A stretch of DNA of 64,000 nucleotides from Acanthornis magna. Taxonomy: Eukaryota > Chordata > Aves > Passeriformes > Acanthizidae. The notes under the pieces were generated by a model. The model searched no databases, was not told the origin of the DNA, and saw only the letters and a list, made by a program, of their open reading frames with translations. The DNA lies in assembly GCA_036785705.1 (NCBI GenBank), contig JAWUZG010000056.1:9611001-9675000 (forward strand), given 5' to 3'. The position numbers and the translations under genes are program-made. Below are positions 14,016 to 27,058 of this stretch, in pieces; position 1 is the first letter of the stretch, and each line of letters starts with the position of its first letter.

Positions 14016-17000
14016 AATATATTTGAAGATTCTTAGCAAAATTAGATTACAGAATATAACTGGATTAAATTATGTGTCTCATAGTATATTCTGAAGTCAT
14101 CCAGAGTACGACATATTGGTTCAAATTAAGCAGTGAAGAAAACAATTAGCTTTGGTGCTCCATAGTAGGTGCTTAGACTGTACATGGTAGTGGCTAATAG
14201 AGTTAGTCAAAATATATTCCTGCTGCAACCTATTACTAAAATTATAAAGTTCAACACTGAGCAGCAACACCATTTGTTTTGTCTTTGGAGGATGAGGACA
14301 AAAGAGATGCAGAAAAAGCTGCTAACCACACAAATATGAATGCGGAAAGAACATTTGTCCTGGCTTAAAGGAACATACAAACACATAAAACAAGTCAAAT
14401 GAAACTTCCCAGGATTGAAAAAAGCTTCCATAATCAAGGACACTGTTCTCTCCTGCATCTATAGTAAGAAATTACAGCCTTATGTTTAAAGTTCATAGAG
14501 GAATAAAAAGGAATCAGGTGATATATCTGAGTAATAAACTTCTCAAGAGTCAGACCTACATCATTCTTCAGTGAGTTTATTGGTTTATTTTTTAATTCTC
14601 AAAGCGACCTATAGTTTTATTGTAGCTTTATTGGAACTGTTAATAAAGTGAGTCTGGTTTTTCCTTTCTGTTGCTTACATGAGACATTAGACTTCATACT
14701 AAAAAACGATTTATCCTTGATATCTAATTTATTTGTAATGGGTTATAGTTACTGATTCACATAGGCTGTCTTTCCCATTAAACTGGTTTATAGAAATGCA
14801 GTGTGATTTTTATGCAAAGCAATAGTTTTGTTTTATCCTAGTTCTGCGAATTTCCAGCTAGGTTTTGTGTCCTAGAAGTCTGGCTGAGCTCAGAGTCAGG
14901 CCATGAAACGACACTAAATTGCATATTTCATTAATAGAATTTTTCTGTTTGCTTTGGACGTTCTTCCTAGTATTTCGTAGCTTGGGGGAAGAGGCAAAAG
15001 AAAATAAATGAGTACAGTTGGTTTTTTACTCAGCTTTGCTGGAGATACAGAGGAGTTTCTCTTCTGTGTGTTGCAGGCAGGTCTGAGGAGCTCTAAGTCC
15101 CCACAGTTTGGTCATGCAGATACAGCGTTCATCCTCCCCAAGGGAGGACACTGAGGCTTGCAAATTAACATTTCCTGCTAAAATTTCTGGTAAAAGCTCC
15201 CAGCCAGAGCTATCAGCAGTCTGGATCACTGTCTGGGAAGAAACACTTGGTGCAAGGGAGGAAGAAGGAAATGGTGACTGTGAACTTATTAATGGTGTCG
15301 CCAGACAGGACTTTAATGTCTATTTTTTCTTGTTTGTTCTTTGGCATGAAGCTTTTACGCTCGCAATAGAAGGCCCAGGCCCGCTGCATCGTTTCCTTAG
15401 AAAAACCAGCAGAGTGAGAAACACATTCTGGATAGTTGCAAAACAGATTAAACAAGCTTGTTTGATGCCAGAATTTGGATCTCGAGGGAGATTGATTTTG
15501 AATAGATGCCAGTTTTCCTTGTAGCTAATCATGGGCGTTTTGCATAGGTGGACACATTAGTTACATAATGAGTAAGTGGAGCCTCTTTCTTTCATTTTGC
15601 TCCCTCTTTTAATTCATCATCATTCTCCAAGTGGAATGAGGATGTCACTGTCTGACTGAAAGGTACCATGTGTGACACAAGAGCCACCTGGGCACAGCTC
15701 CAGCACAGGTTCCTGTTGTAAGACAGTGGTGCCACTCTCAGTTGCAACACCAGACCTTTTTAGATGAGCCAGATCAATGTCAATAAAATTGTGAAGAAGG
15801 TGGTAGGCACCTGGTGATCCTAATATTTGAGAAGTTGTTTTTGCTGCTCCAGTCTCTCATCTGCTCTGCTCAAATTTTGCGGTACTTGCAGAAGGAGGAG
15901 GAGAAAGGAGGAGCAGAGAACCTGCTCATTTTCAGAGGTGCACATGGTGCTGGTGTTCAGACAGCCCCTGCAGAAGGGCCCACTCAAGGGTCGGAGGGCT
16001 GGTAGCCTGAGCAGTCTGATAAAGCTTCGGAGAAAAGATTTTCTGACACCCACTCACATCATAGGGAAGACAAGCTCTGTTCTGTAATGTCTGTTCAAAT
16101 GACACATGAAAAGTCCACATCTGCTCAACCAAATGCACCTTTCAGCCAGTGCTGTCTCTGTGCTTAAAAAGAGTTCATGGTTTATACAGCACTTATCCTG
16201 TGCAGTTTGCAGGTGAACACGTTTACATTAAAGAATTATTCAGTGGCTTTGCATCTTCTTACCCCCCCCATTAGAGATCTTTCCAAATCTGCCAAACTTT
16301 GTGACTGCAGCAACTCTCTGTGACAAAGCTTCACTGGCACCATGCAACTTGTAAAAGTATTTGATGCAAGTATCTCCAGATGATGTCTATCTTTCCTGGA
16401 AATTTCAAGGTTAAATAATTTATATGAGGCTATTCAGCATCTATGGATTATTATCTGGATAATTATGGCCCATGTACTTTATTTGAGAAATGCAAACATA
16501 GTACCTGGAGAAAGTATATTTGGACAGTAGGGCAAGATTTCATCTTAAGTGGATATTTGATACCCAGCTGGATTTGTTTCCCAGTTAAGGACTGCAATGC
16601 CAGAGTGCTTTATGGGCTTCCTTGATGATGGGTTGTTTATTAAAGATCTGCCTTGTGGGAGACTCCTCTGCTGAGGCCTCAGCTGCCACAGCTTTAATCC
16701 TGTGAAACTTTACTAAGAGTTGGTAACATATTGATTGCTTGTGCATTTCTAAGGAGAAAATCGTGCCGCTGGTATAAAGCAATAATTTATTTCATACCAG
16801 CAGCATCATCTTTGGCATATCCAGCAATTCTTTTGTAAAGGAAACGCTACTCGTAGGCAGAAGGTGCAGAGATTGCTTTGTATCAAAGATAATAGTATAA
16901 TTATACAGCTTTTTTTTCATTTAAATGAAATAAAATGGAGTGTGCCTACCACAAATCCAGATAGAGTGAAATTATGTGTACAAGAAAACTGGGATGAAAA

Positions 17001-20000
17001 ACTACTTTGTTGCATTAAATTCTACTTAATTGCAGTTCTGATTATAATGAAAATCCTACTTTATTGAAGGCATGCAAAGTTTTGGGGGATTGGCATAGCT
17101 GTTAAAAGGTTCTTCTCAAGGGAAAAAAAAAGTGATCCCATCGCAGGCGTGTGATATTTAATGAGCCCTGTGGGCTGGCAGAAGCTCTGTGTGTTACTGA
17201 GCCAGAGTCAAGCAGAAAACCGGGGTCAGGTTTCAAACTACCCTGTAGGTCCTCAGGAATGAAGAGGCATCTGTATTAGAGGAAGCCAGTCACTCATCCC
17301 CTCAGCCTGTGGAGTTCCTAGTGGTCAAAAGAAAGGGATCCCCAGGACTCTTGATTCTTCTTGTCTGTTTTCCTTTTTATCATAAAACCTGAAGTTAGTC
17401 TGTTGGATTTGTTATTGCTGTGAACAAGCAAAATTAATGCTAAACCTTAGAGTGAAGAAAAGAATGTACTACTGTGAATTTCCCCAAGCTTTTTAAAAAC
17501 ACATCTTGAATATGAGCATCCAGAATGCCCACTTATGCAGAGGCTGGAGATTTGTGAGATAACAATAACAGATGGCAGCAGGTAGAAAAAAATTACTATG
17601 GTCAGTAAAGCCTGAACTGTATCAGCACAAAAATATATGTTACTATTGACAATAGAAAAAGCAAGTTTGTTCCTTAACAAATGGAGGTTTAGGACAAAAT
17701 AGAGATCTTCTAGGAAGCCTAGCAGATGCACTGTCTGGATTATGTTATTTTTGGGCTGTACTCTCTTGCTTTGCTTGGTCTGTTTGTGACGATTGCAGTG
17801 TTGGTAGATCAAGCCTTTAAAAGTTTGTCTGGCATAAAGTAGTTAGAAAACTTCCTGGTAAACTGGAACTTCCTTTTAGTCAGATGAGTTGGTACAAATC
17901 CAGATGGTTCAAAGAAAACTGTTGCTGAAATTCATATTCTTAAGGAAAAAATGAAAACTGATAATGTAGTTGTGTTATATTCTGATGCATCCATCTCTAA
18001 AATGAAACTAATAAGTGGTATCCACCAGAAAGAACTAGCTGATAGATAGGAAACAGATTAGCACTTACTGCTATACTGCAGGACCTTGCAGAATCACAAG
18101 AGAGCAAGCAGTTTTAATAATATTAAACAATAGAACTACTGTGCCATATTTAAGTCTCCCAGAGTGCCATGCAGTTCAACTGTTAAAAAGCAGGCAGGAA
18201 GAATTTCCCTCAGGGCCAGAAGAATGTAGTATTTGTACTAAAGTGTCTGCTCGAGCAGGGGGGATGGAAAGTCAGCAACAGCCTGCCTGCAAAATTAATA
18301 CACCTGAGGCGGCAGCAAATGAGTGAGAAGTTCCTTTCCCATTAGACAAAGATGTTGATAAAGCCAAAGGCTTCATTTATTTGTTTGGAGCTACACAAAC
18401 CCCAATATATTTAATGCTCTGATTTTGAGCACATCTTGGCTCATGACCTGCAAGACTTACGGACCAATTTCTTCTCTGTTGCCTTGGCTAGCTCTTGCAT
18501 TTGGGTGAAAGTTACTGCTGCCAACAGATGAGAGAGGGGAGCACACTGCAACTTTTATAGCAATGCCTGTGCACCAGGAGTGAGTTGGTCCCCAGAGCTC
18601 AGTTACAGCACTCCTAGCCAGTGGAATAACCAGGCTTGTGTCAGCTGAGGGGAAAAGGACAGAGCAAACAAGTCTCTCAGCCTTCTGGGAGTTGCTAGGC
18701 ACATTGTTTTTCTGTGGCTGCCATTAAAGCATTTTGTGAGATAGAGTGTGGCTGGTCCTGATTGCAAAGGGGAAAGCAGAGCACTCTCAGAGTTGTTGGA
18801 GTCCAAGGGAAGAACTGCCGAAACTCAGCAAGTTGCAATATCCACCTGGATGTGCTGTTCCGCTGCTCATGAGGTACCATCTCACAGAGGCAAGCACAAC
18901 CCTTACTTCCCCCAGGAATGCCTGTATTCACGGGACATTTACTCTGAAGTACAGAGTATTCTATCTAACCCTTGAATTTGTCAGAAAGAAAACATGGAGT
19001 TAGGTGCTAGTGCCTTAAAGATTACCTCTTTTTTAGTTTTCTTCATCTGAAGCAATTCAGTTTCTGCATGTTGCACATTCTGTTCCTGTTTGAACAGCTG
19101 AAAATGTTCATACTACTTTTTTTTTTTTGCATTGATAAAGGCATCCATTTCTGCAACCTATGTATAGCAAACCATTATTACAGGGTTTAAAAAATTCTTC
19201 TAAAGTACAGGCCAGATCATTTAAGCTGCTGTTTTTCTCTTAGCGCAGGATATAACTACAGCTGCTCCACAGCATGCCCTCACCACACAGAAATATTTGA
19301 CTGTAGTTTAGTGAGCAGCCCAGGGATTCAACATGGGGAGACCTCACAGCCTTCAGACAAAGTTCTGTGCATGTTTGGAGAATGGAGAAGTTCTTGCCAG
19401 TCAGAAAGTGGGGACCTTAATGAAGACCCCAGTGAACCATTTCAAATTTTAAGATTGTGAAGACTTAGGGCACTTTAAATTCTGTGCTCGTTGGTCAGAA
19501 TAGCATTTGGCAAAATGACAGCCATGAGGCACAGACCAACATTAAGGTTATTCACATTTGTTGTTGTGGAGTGTGTGATTCACATTTTTTTCTCTTCTAA
19601 ACAGACAGATGAAATTTCAAGCCCAGTGTACTTGTGCACAACATGCAGGTCTAAATGGGGTCTTTGAATCAGGTAGATATTGCAGCAAATACAACTTGCT
19701 GGATTTGAATGGCTCTTGGTATGAGGACTGGTTTATGTTCAGCATTGTTCTCATTGGACAGAAGAAGTCCATGTGGATTAATGAGTACATGGCTCTCTTT
19801 TTCTGTCTTGGCTGATGTATTCCATCCCTTTTTGCTGTGATTCATTGAGAGTGAGGACTCCTGTGGAAGTGTGTACTGTGAGATTTGCAGAGTCGCTTTG
19901 CTGGAGTTGGATCTGCTTACCTTAGAAACCTACAGTACTGCTGTGATCACCAAGATGTGATATAACTTCTTTGAATTTTGAAGTTCAGAAATAAGTGAGT

Positions 20001-23000
20001 TTTTCCCTGGTGGCAGCTTCATGGTCCCAGTGTTCCCAGTGCCTGCTGCTATAGGTTGGCCAGCAAGCAGGGGCACAGGATACCCTACCCAGGGATGCCA
20101 GGGCTCAGCACGAGGAGGGCTGGGACTGTCTCCCTCCCTCAGTTCCTCTAAATGTCAAAATGAAACCAGCAACCTCCCTCTTCAAGTTTGGAGATCTGTG
20201 CAATAGTTCCACAGGCATGCTAAGTGAAAATGACATTTATTTTATCACTTCAATACCTTGTCAGGAGCTAAAAAAGTCCCCCGATTTGTCAGCATGTTCT
20301 GTGTAAAAGTTCAGAGCTTTGCCAGTGGCAGGGACTGCTGACTGGCTTTTTCTGCTGTCACTGTACAACGTGACCAGAGTGGGCCAGAGGCCATCCAGGC
20401 CTTACCACAGTGCAGATGAGAATTCAAGTCGCTTTGGGACAGCATCGTTAATTATTCCCAACCAAACAGAATGATTCACTTTTGCATGTGCTGTGCTTGC
20501 AGTTTGATAACCAAAGTTTCCTTTAAAGAATAAGGGGAGAACTTACAAACAGTAGAAAGTGGGAGTTCTTGGTTATGTCTGAAGTGTGCGAGAGGGCAGC
20601 AAGTGTGATTTCCCAACAGCATTGCTGAGTTCTGTTCTAAATTGGCTTCACTTACTGCACTGGGGAAATGCAGTGGGGAACCAGGCCCAAAACACAAGCA
20701 AACAAACACATGTAATGGTGGTTGGCATGCGTGGCAAGCTGGACAAAAAGCCAAAAATCAGCTGTGCCTAGGGGAGTCCTGGTGGAGCTGGGATAGTCCC
20801 TGTGTTCAGTGCTGGCACTCCTGTAAAGCAGTCCCAGTCCCACTAGGGTGTAAATTTCCTGGGAAGCTTCCTCAGGACTTAATTAACACAAAAATTGCCC
20901 CCAGGCTGAGTAATGGAAGAGGGGCTGGATTTTGGGAGCAGTGAAGGTGTTGTCAGTTTATTGGGAATAAGAAAGTGAGTCCCGTGGCTGGTTACATGCC
21001 CAGAGAGAAGGGCCAGCAGCCTGACGTGAGAGCTCTGGCGACTTATTACACTCAATAAAGCTTTTCTTCTCACAAAAACTGCAAGCTGTCAAAATTGCGT
21101 GTTGCTAATGTGAATTGGAGGCTACAGTTCAGCTCTCAAGAGCTCATTTATGTAAAACTGGTTCAAAAATGGGTACTAAAACTTAAGAAACAGATTAAGA
21201 AAACAGAAGGTGTGTTACCCCATCATTGACTGTCTGCTGTATTGTTACATGGCAGCACTGTAGGTAATTCTTCTAGGAGTCAATTTAAAACAGGAAATAG
21301 ATAAAAGGAAAACTACACTGGAACAAAACATCGGGTGATCTGCAGGCCTTGTGATACAGATATAAATCTGTATGATTTTGTTGAGAGAGATGCATCAGTG
21401 AGAACACGATGTAGGTTAATATAAATGCAAGATTTTATCAAAGCACTGAGTCAGAATGCTCCATTATGAGTTCAGAGTCTGTGACATTTGTCTACATCTT
21501 TTATGAAGCAGAAATAGGAAAAATTATCGAGGGCTGGAATTAACAGGTTTCATCTAGGTTGAACAGCAGTTTTGGTAAATTTTAATTGCCTTTCAGAACT
21601 CATCTTTGTATTTTAGCAAGAATAAACTGACTCTGTTCAGCACAGGATCTTTGAAGGCCAAGTTTGCCTTTGTCTTTGAATCTTTTGAGCAAAGGCAGAA
21701 ACCTTGGAGACTTTGTTCTCTCTTACTCTTTATTCAAACTGTTGTGGCCTCCAAACAACAGAAGAAGGAGCCACACAGGGCCAGACTCCTACTTCATTTA
21801 CACTGAAGCAAATCCATCTTATTTTCCTTGTATTTGATGGAATTGCTCTGGATTTTACTGTTGCTAACCAGGTTGGAATTCAGGCCATGGACTATAAAAT
21901 TAATTTTATGCTCTGAACAGTTGTGCCCATTAGGAAGATCTGCTCGGACAGCATTTTATGTTACTTGTACTGATGCTGAGCTGGTAACAAAAGAGTTCTG
22001 TCAAAATCTGCAAGGAAGACATGAATAGTGATGTTCAGTGCCTAGCAGAAAGTGCATGGAAAATAGGAAGCTGAGTCTTAAGTCATCTACTTAGATGCAT
22101 TTCCTTGGAGAAAGAAATAGGTACATGACCATAGATTGGATTGGTATTCATATAGTTCAGAAAGTGATAAAGGTTATTAAAAGCAAAGAAAAACGTGAAT
22201 TGTGAAAACCTGATCCTGAACATGAGCTACAAGTCACAAAGCCCCTCTCTGCTGAGAAAGAGGCACCATGCTGGTATGACCTGGCTGGACAAGATCCTGG
22301 GCTTTGTCGTGCCAGTTCATAGGAAATGGTTCATTTCCCAGCTTTCAGCAACCAGGCGGATTTGGCTAAGGATTCTGAGAAAGTATATTATCATGCAGAA
22401 TTCAAATTTCTGCAGCAAATAGAATCTGAATCAATAAAAGTTTAAGATACGGTATAAATCTATTAGTTCACTTGAGCTTTTGTTTTCTGGGGTGATAAAT
22501 CTTTGCTTAAAATGGTAGGTTAAGAGAAAGGGTCTTTTTTCCTTTGTAAAATCAATCTCTGTTTTTCTTAGAATTATGAAAATTCAGTTTATGTTAACAG
22601 TCCTATGGCTTCCAGCATATCTTGATAATGAAGACTGTTAAATCTTACTGTGATGAGTCAACTCATACAGATTCATATCAAGTACTTAGTAAATGTAGAA
22701 AATTTAAGTATGTATTTTAAAATCAGATAAAAATTTTGGGTGATGTCTTAAAACATTGATCTGAGGAAAATGATGCGTATTGCTGGCTGTATTCCATTAG
22801 GACCAAGTCATATGTCTAATCCTTGCAGTTATTTGTCATGTATTACAATGAGTCAGAGCCTTGGACTGTCTGCCCACCGAGCGCAGATGTTGCCCTCCAG
22901 CAGCAACTTCCATCTGCAATCCATTCAGCAAAAGTTCATGGCACCTCTTTGTTCAAGGGAAAATAAGCTCTGCTCACCTGGAAAAGGCGAGAAGAGCAGC

Positions 23001-26000
23001 AGGAGCAGAAGTGCTTCCAGCTGCCCTTCAGGGAGGGGCACGATCAGGAGTGGAATGGTTGGAGGAAGAGTCATTCCTGCCGCCAGCACATCTCCTGCTG
23101 GGGCAGAAAGGAAGGGATGGAGCGCTGTGGATTGCAGGGGAGCACTCCTGCTCCCCACCAGCCCTTCCCATGGAGGGGCAGTGCTGCAGCCGCTCAGGGT
23201 TGCCTTGGGCTGCACAGGGCTCTGCTTTAAAATGTCCCACGAAAACTTCAGCAAAGAGGTGTCAAGAAAATCAACCTCCAGAAGGAATACACTTGTGCCT
23301 CCATAGCCAAAGCATTGCATGGAAGTTAATACCCAAAGGATTTTTTGGGAGCTGATTCTGCCCAAAATTTTGGGTGTACTCTCCTCTCTGTTGGTAATGG
23401 TAAGATTGCCATTAATTTTAGAGAAAGCCAGGATACATCTCTTCCAGCAAATAGGAGACCTTTGGGCTGCGTACATCTGTCCCTGTCACCAGCCAGGCGG
23501 TTTATCACCAAAGGGAGCATGTGAATCAAGCTGGCTTCATGTCCACCTTTTATCCCTTTCTGCATTTATTCACTGAGCAACTTCAGTTCAAGTTTTTCTA
23601 GCTGTAGGAAGAAAGAAAAAACAATCCAGCAGTGATGAACAGACCATTGCTGTAGATTCTGTTCTGGTAAAACATGAAGAATGACTCATAGCAAGAAGTA
23701 CTTCACCGGGTTATATCAGGTCAGCACTGAATTTGCTGTACTTTAATCAGATCGGTCACAGTTGTGTAGGTCTGTGTTTGTAAAGCTTATTTCACTTGTT
23801 TTTATTTACCCAACATTCAATTTTCTCAGGGCATTGGAAACATGAACTATTTCTATCAGCAATTTCACTGTTTGCAGTGTAGCTGCTGCAACACAGAGAT
23901 CATTTCTGGCGAGTGCTGAGCTGCTCACAGCAGTCAGTGGATGACCTTCCCCATTGACAGCTGTCAATCACTCATGGCTAACGCCACTGCCTTGGGATGA
24001 ATCCCACTTTGTGCCAGGGCCAGGGCTGGTTCCACGGGACAGAAAATACAGTGTTCAAATAAGAAAAGCAAATTTGAGGGGAAATAAGTGCTACCAGCGG
24101 TAGCGGGGGGGTCAGAGAATGCGAAATGGCTGCAGTGGCAGTGTGTGTGTTCGGAGAGCCACAGTCACAGACGCTGCACCTACAGACTTTGCGTCAGCAG
24201 CTCTTTGGCAGCAGACCCAGCTCCATCACAGTCAGTTCCAGGAACCCACGGCTGGTTCTGCCTCTGTCTTCTCAGACACTCTTCCCAATCTGTGCCTGCT
24301 TGGAAGGCTTTCACATGCTTAAGTCGTGTCTGCTGATCTGAAAATGTGCTCCGGCGTTTCGACTAGGAAAGGAGTAGAAAAAGGTGTGAGTGAATAAAGA
24401 TGTGTTTGTGCAGTTACTATACAAGTGAGCTTTGGCTGCAGCATTAGAGGTATTTTTAAAGCTCATTTAGTTCAGCTATAGTTGAGAGTTTCTGCTAATC
24501 CTTGCTGAAGCCTTGATTTTTGACACAATACTTAATCAGCATGCTACTTTGCAGGGCTACCTGCAGCTCACCAAAAGTTTAAATGATTAATCAAGTTATT
24601 TGAACAGATTTCAACAGGATTAAAATTTAACTGGAGTGCACCAAAATTTTCCAGCTGAGAAGCAGACCAAAGCTTTGATTCTACTCAGGACAGCAAGTCA
24701 ATGTGTAACAAGACAGGCTATCTCATTTGGTCACTTCTTGTGGCTTAGGCTTAAATGGTGCATAGACAGGTATTTTCAGTGCAGCAATAGCCACAGATTT
24801 CTGTCAGAAAAGTGTTTTTCAGGCTGTCCTTTAAACACTTCAATGACTGTTCATTCACAAACTTCTTAAAAGAAAGAAGCATCTGAAGAGCAGTAACTGG
24901 CAATACTGTGTTTATCTCATTTGTTGAAATTCCCCTTGGGCTGGGACTGGTAGTCCAAGGGTACGCTGGCTTGGTGGATGGGGTTTTGAATCCCCGTAGA
25001 TGCCAGTGAAGTTCAGCTCTGGATCTGAACCTCCCAGCTCAGGCCATCACCCGGTGACACAGAACACTCAGTGTTGTATGCTGGCAGGTGGAGTGTACAA
25101 AAAATTGTTCCAGATTTGATTTGGAGTACAGTTCTGGTCAGAGAAGTCAGTGTAGAAAGGCATCTCTCACTCAGCTGACATGCCCCTCCGTGTCCTTCAG
25201 GCATTTCTGCTGATTAGGATGAGTAGTTACTGCTGTCAGTGCTGCAAAGCCACTAACACTGGTGCAAGAGCTGGATTCCCTCCTGCTATGTGCATTATCA
25301 GAAAAAGTCTTTGCTGTTTTGTGGTGCAGGTTTTGAATAATTGGATGATGGCCCACAGGGGAGAGTAAAGCAGGTTGAGTTTTCCAACTGAAGAGAGATT
25401 TTTGGTCTAAAAATCGGAAAAAAAAAAGAGTGGAGAGTATTTAAACTGAGGTGATCTGATCAGAATGACAGTAAATCTGAAACCCCTCGATGACGTTTAA
25501 CATCAGCCCTTAAAGGCTCTCTTAAACACGACAGGCAAACACTGGTTCCTGGCATGCTTCTGTAGGCACTATGTTGCCATTTTTCCTTCACTCCTGTTTC
25601 TTGCTTGTTTAATGTTGCAGTGGTGCCTTCCAAGTTGATAAATAAGTAAAATCACACAAGAGATACTCTGAGGGCTGAGCAATGGAGCATTAAGGTCATA
25701 GAAAGAATGGAGCATGCAATTCTAAGAGATTTTTCTGTGGGATGTGCTGATGATTCTTTAAAACTACTTGCTTGAAAAATTATAGGCTGCAAAGCAATAA
25801 GTCTGATCTTCAAGTGTGGTGTTAATTTTGAAAAAAGAACAATGTAAAAATGTCGCCTTTGTGCTCAACAGCCCTTTTTAAAAACATTTCAGTCCAGAGA
25901 TGCCTTACATTTACTGTATTGCCAACAATTATTTTCCTCTGCTTTCTTACTCCAGTTGAAGAGTCTATGTGACTCCAAGGACCACTGGTTGGACTTTGTT

Positions 26001-26583
26001 TCCTGTTTTGAATCGGGAACATTATTTTTCCTGCTTTTTCTTTTTCATTTCTGGGGCAAGAAGTGAAAAATATTCACATACATTGAAAATGCTGATACCT
26101 GCCTGGGGGGAATTCCCAAAGAACCGAACCTGTGTAATCCTATTAGAGTCTCCCTCTGTAATTATGTGTTTAACTCCTTTAGAAGTAGTCCCATACCGAG
26201 TGAAGAGTCATTCATGTTGAAGTCTGATTAATGATTAGTCATATAAAAGAGAAGCAGTTGGGATGAACAGCACTTGTGGTCATGGCGCTCCTTCCCATGA
26301 AGGGACAAGGGAGGGGGAAGGATCCTGGCTCGGTTCGTGCATCCTAAGCTGAGCTGTGTTACTGAGCACAATCTGCTGTGGGAATCACTGACGTGTCAAA
26401 AGCATGACAAATGACAGCTTTTTTGCAGGGTTTTCCGAAGCAAAGCTGTGTGCTGAATATATGTTTCATCCCAACAAATACCTGAGTTCTGGAATCTTCC
26501 CTGGAGGGGTTGGGCGGGCAGCAGGGAATGCAGCAAAATGCTCTTGGGGAAATGAAATTAGTGTGTTTTTGTAGCACCCGTGA

Positions 26584-26631
26584 GCACCTGTTACATGTGA
26601 AATTTGGGCACCTGTTACATTTGAAATTGTA
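26584..26631. repeat. 24-bp tandem duplication near exon 2
   Basis: Two adjacent copies of a unit beginning GCACCTGTTACAT differ at about two to three positions. They lie about 370 bp upstream of exon 2. Confidence 0.8.
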
Positions 26632-27001
26632 AGAGCAGAATTATGTATTTTTGGACTTTAAAAGAAGTGATTTTTAAACACTTCCATGTTTTGCAGAACA
26701 GCTGGAGTGATACAGAGGATACAGAAAAATAACAATCTGTCTCCCAGACTTTCATGACTAATCTGTTAGTTTAAATTTAGAATAGCAATAAAAAAACGAC
26801 TTGAAGACTTGTTAAAGCTTGTTATTTCTAACTGTTAATGTAGCTTAGCATATAAATTTGCAAAAGGAGAAAAAGACCCTCATGAAGAAGCAGCCTCATA
26901 ATAATAGCAATATATCCCCCAGACAGTGGTAGATAACAGAGATAATTTTTGTTCTTCCTTAGGTATAATGCATTAAAAAGTTCCCTTCTTATTTTTTCTA
27001 G

Positions 27002-27058
27002 GCACCAGTAACAGGTGTGCAGTTTGGTCCTATGAGACTTCATCAAGATCAACTTCAG
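27002..27058 (+). CDS. PDE8A: PDE8A exon 2
   Basis: 57 nt, phase 0 at both ends, 19 codons. It contains [14 protein letters not shown], the conserved segment just before the REC domain in PDE8A. The acceptor is TTTTTTCTAG and the donor is CAG|GTAACA, a slightly weak donor. Skipping this exon would keep the frame. Confidence 0.9.

Larger units (their letters stand above)
1..27001 (+). other. PDE8A: Intron 1 of PDE8A (3' part), non-coding
   Basis: No exon of any gene I recognise is present. The stretch is assigned to intron 1 because exon 2 begins at 27002 in phase 0, and the expected first exon (a GC-rich exon starting with the MGCAPS-type N-terminus) is not seen. It holds AT-rich unique sequence, simple low-complexity tracts, two short tandem duplications, AT-rich inverted repeats at 2818-2888, and a somewhat GC-richer patch at about 22860-23240. 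I see no CpG island. Alternatively, part of this stretch could be 5' flank of a shorter transcript, but nothing seen supports that. Open frames here are short and have no recognisable homology. Confidence 0.75.

Noticed and set aside
22770..23476. Overlapping long open frames on both strands (178, 164 and 183 codons)
   Set aside because: The patch is GC-richer, so stops are rarer. The frames overlap in several registers, show no recognisable domain, and there is no splice or start context.
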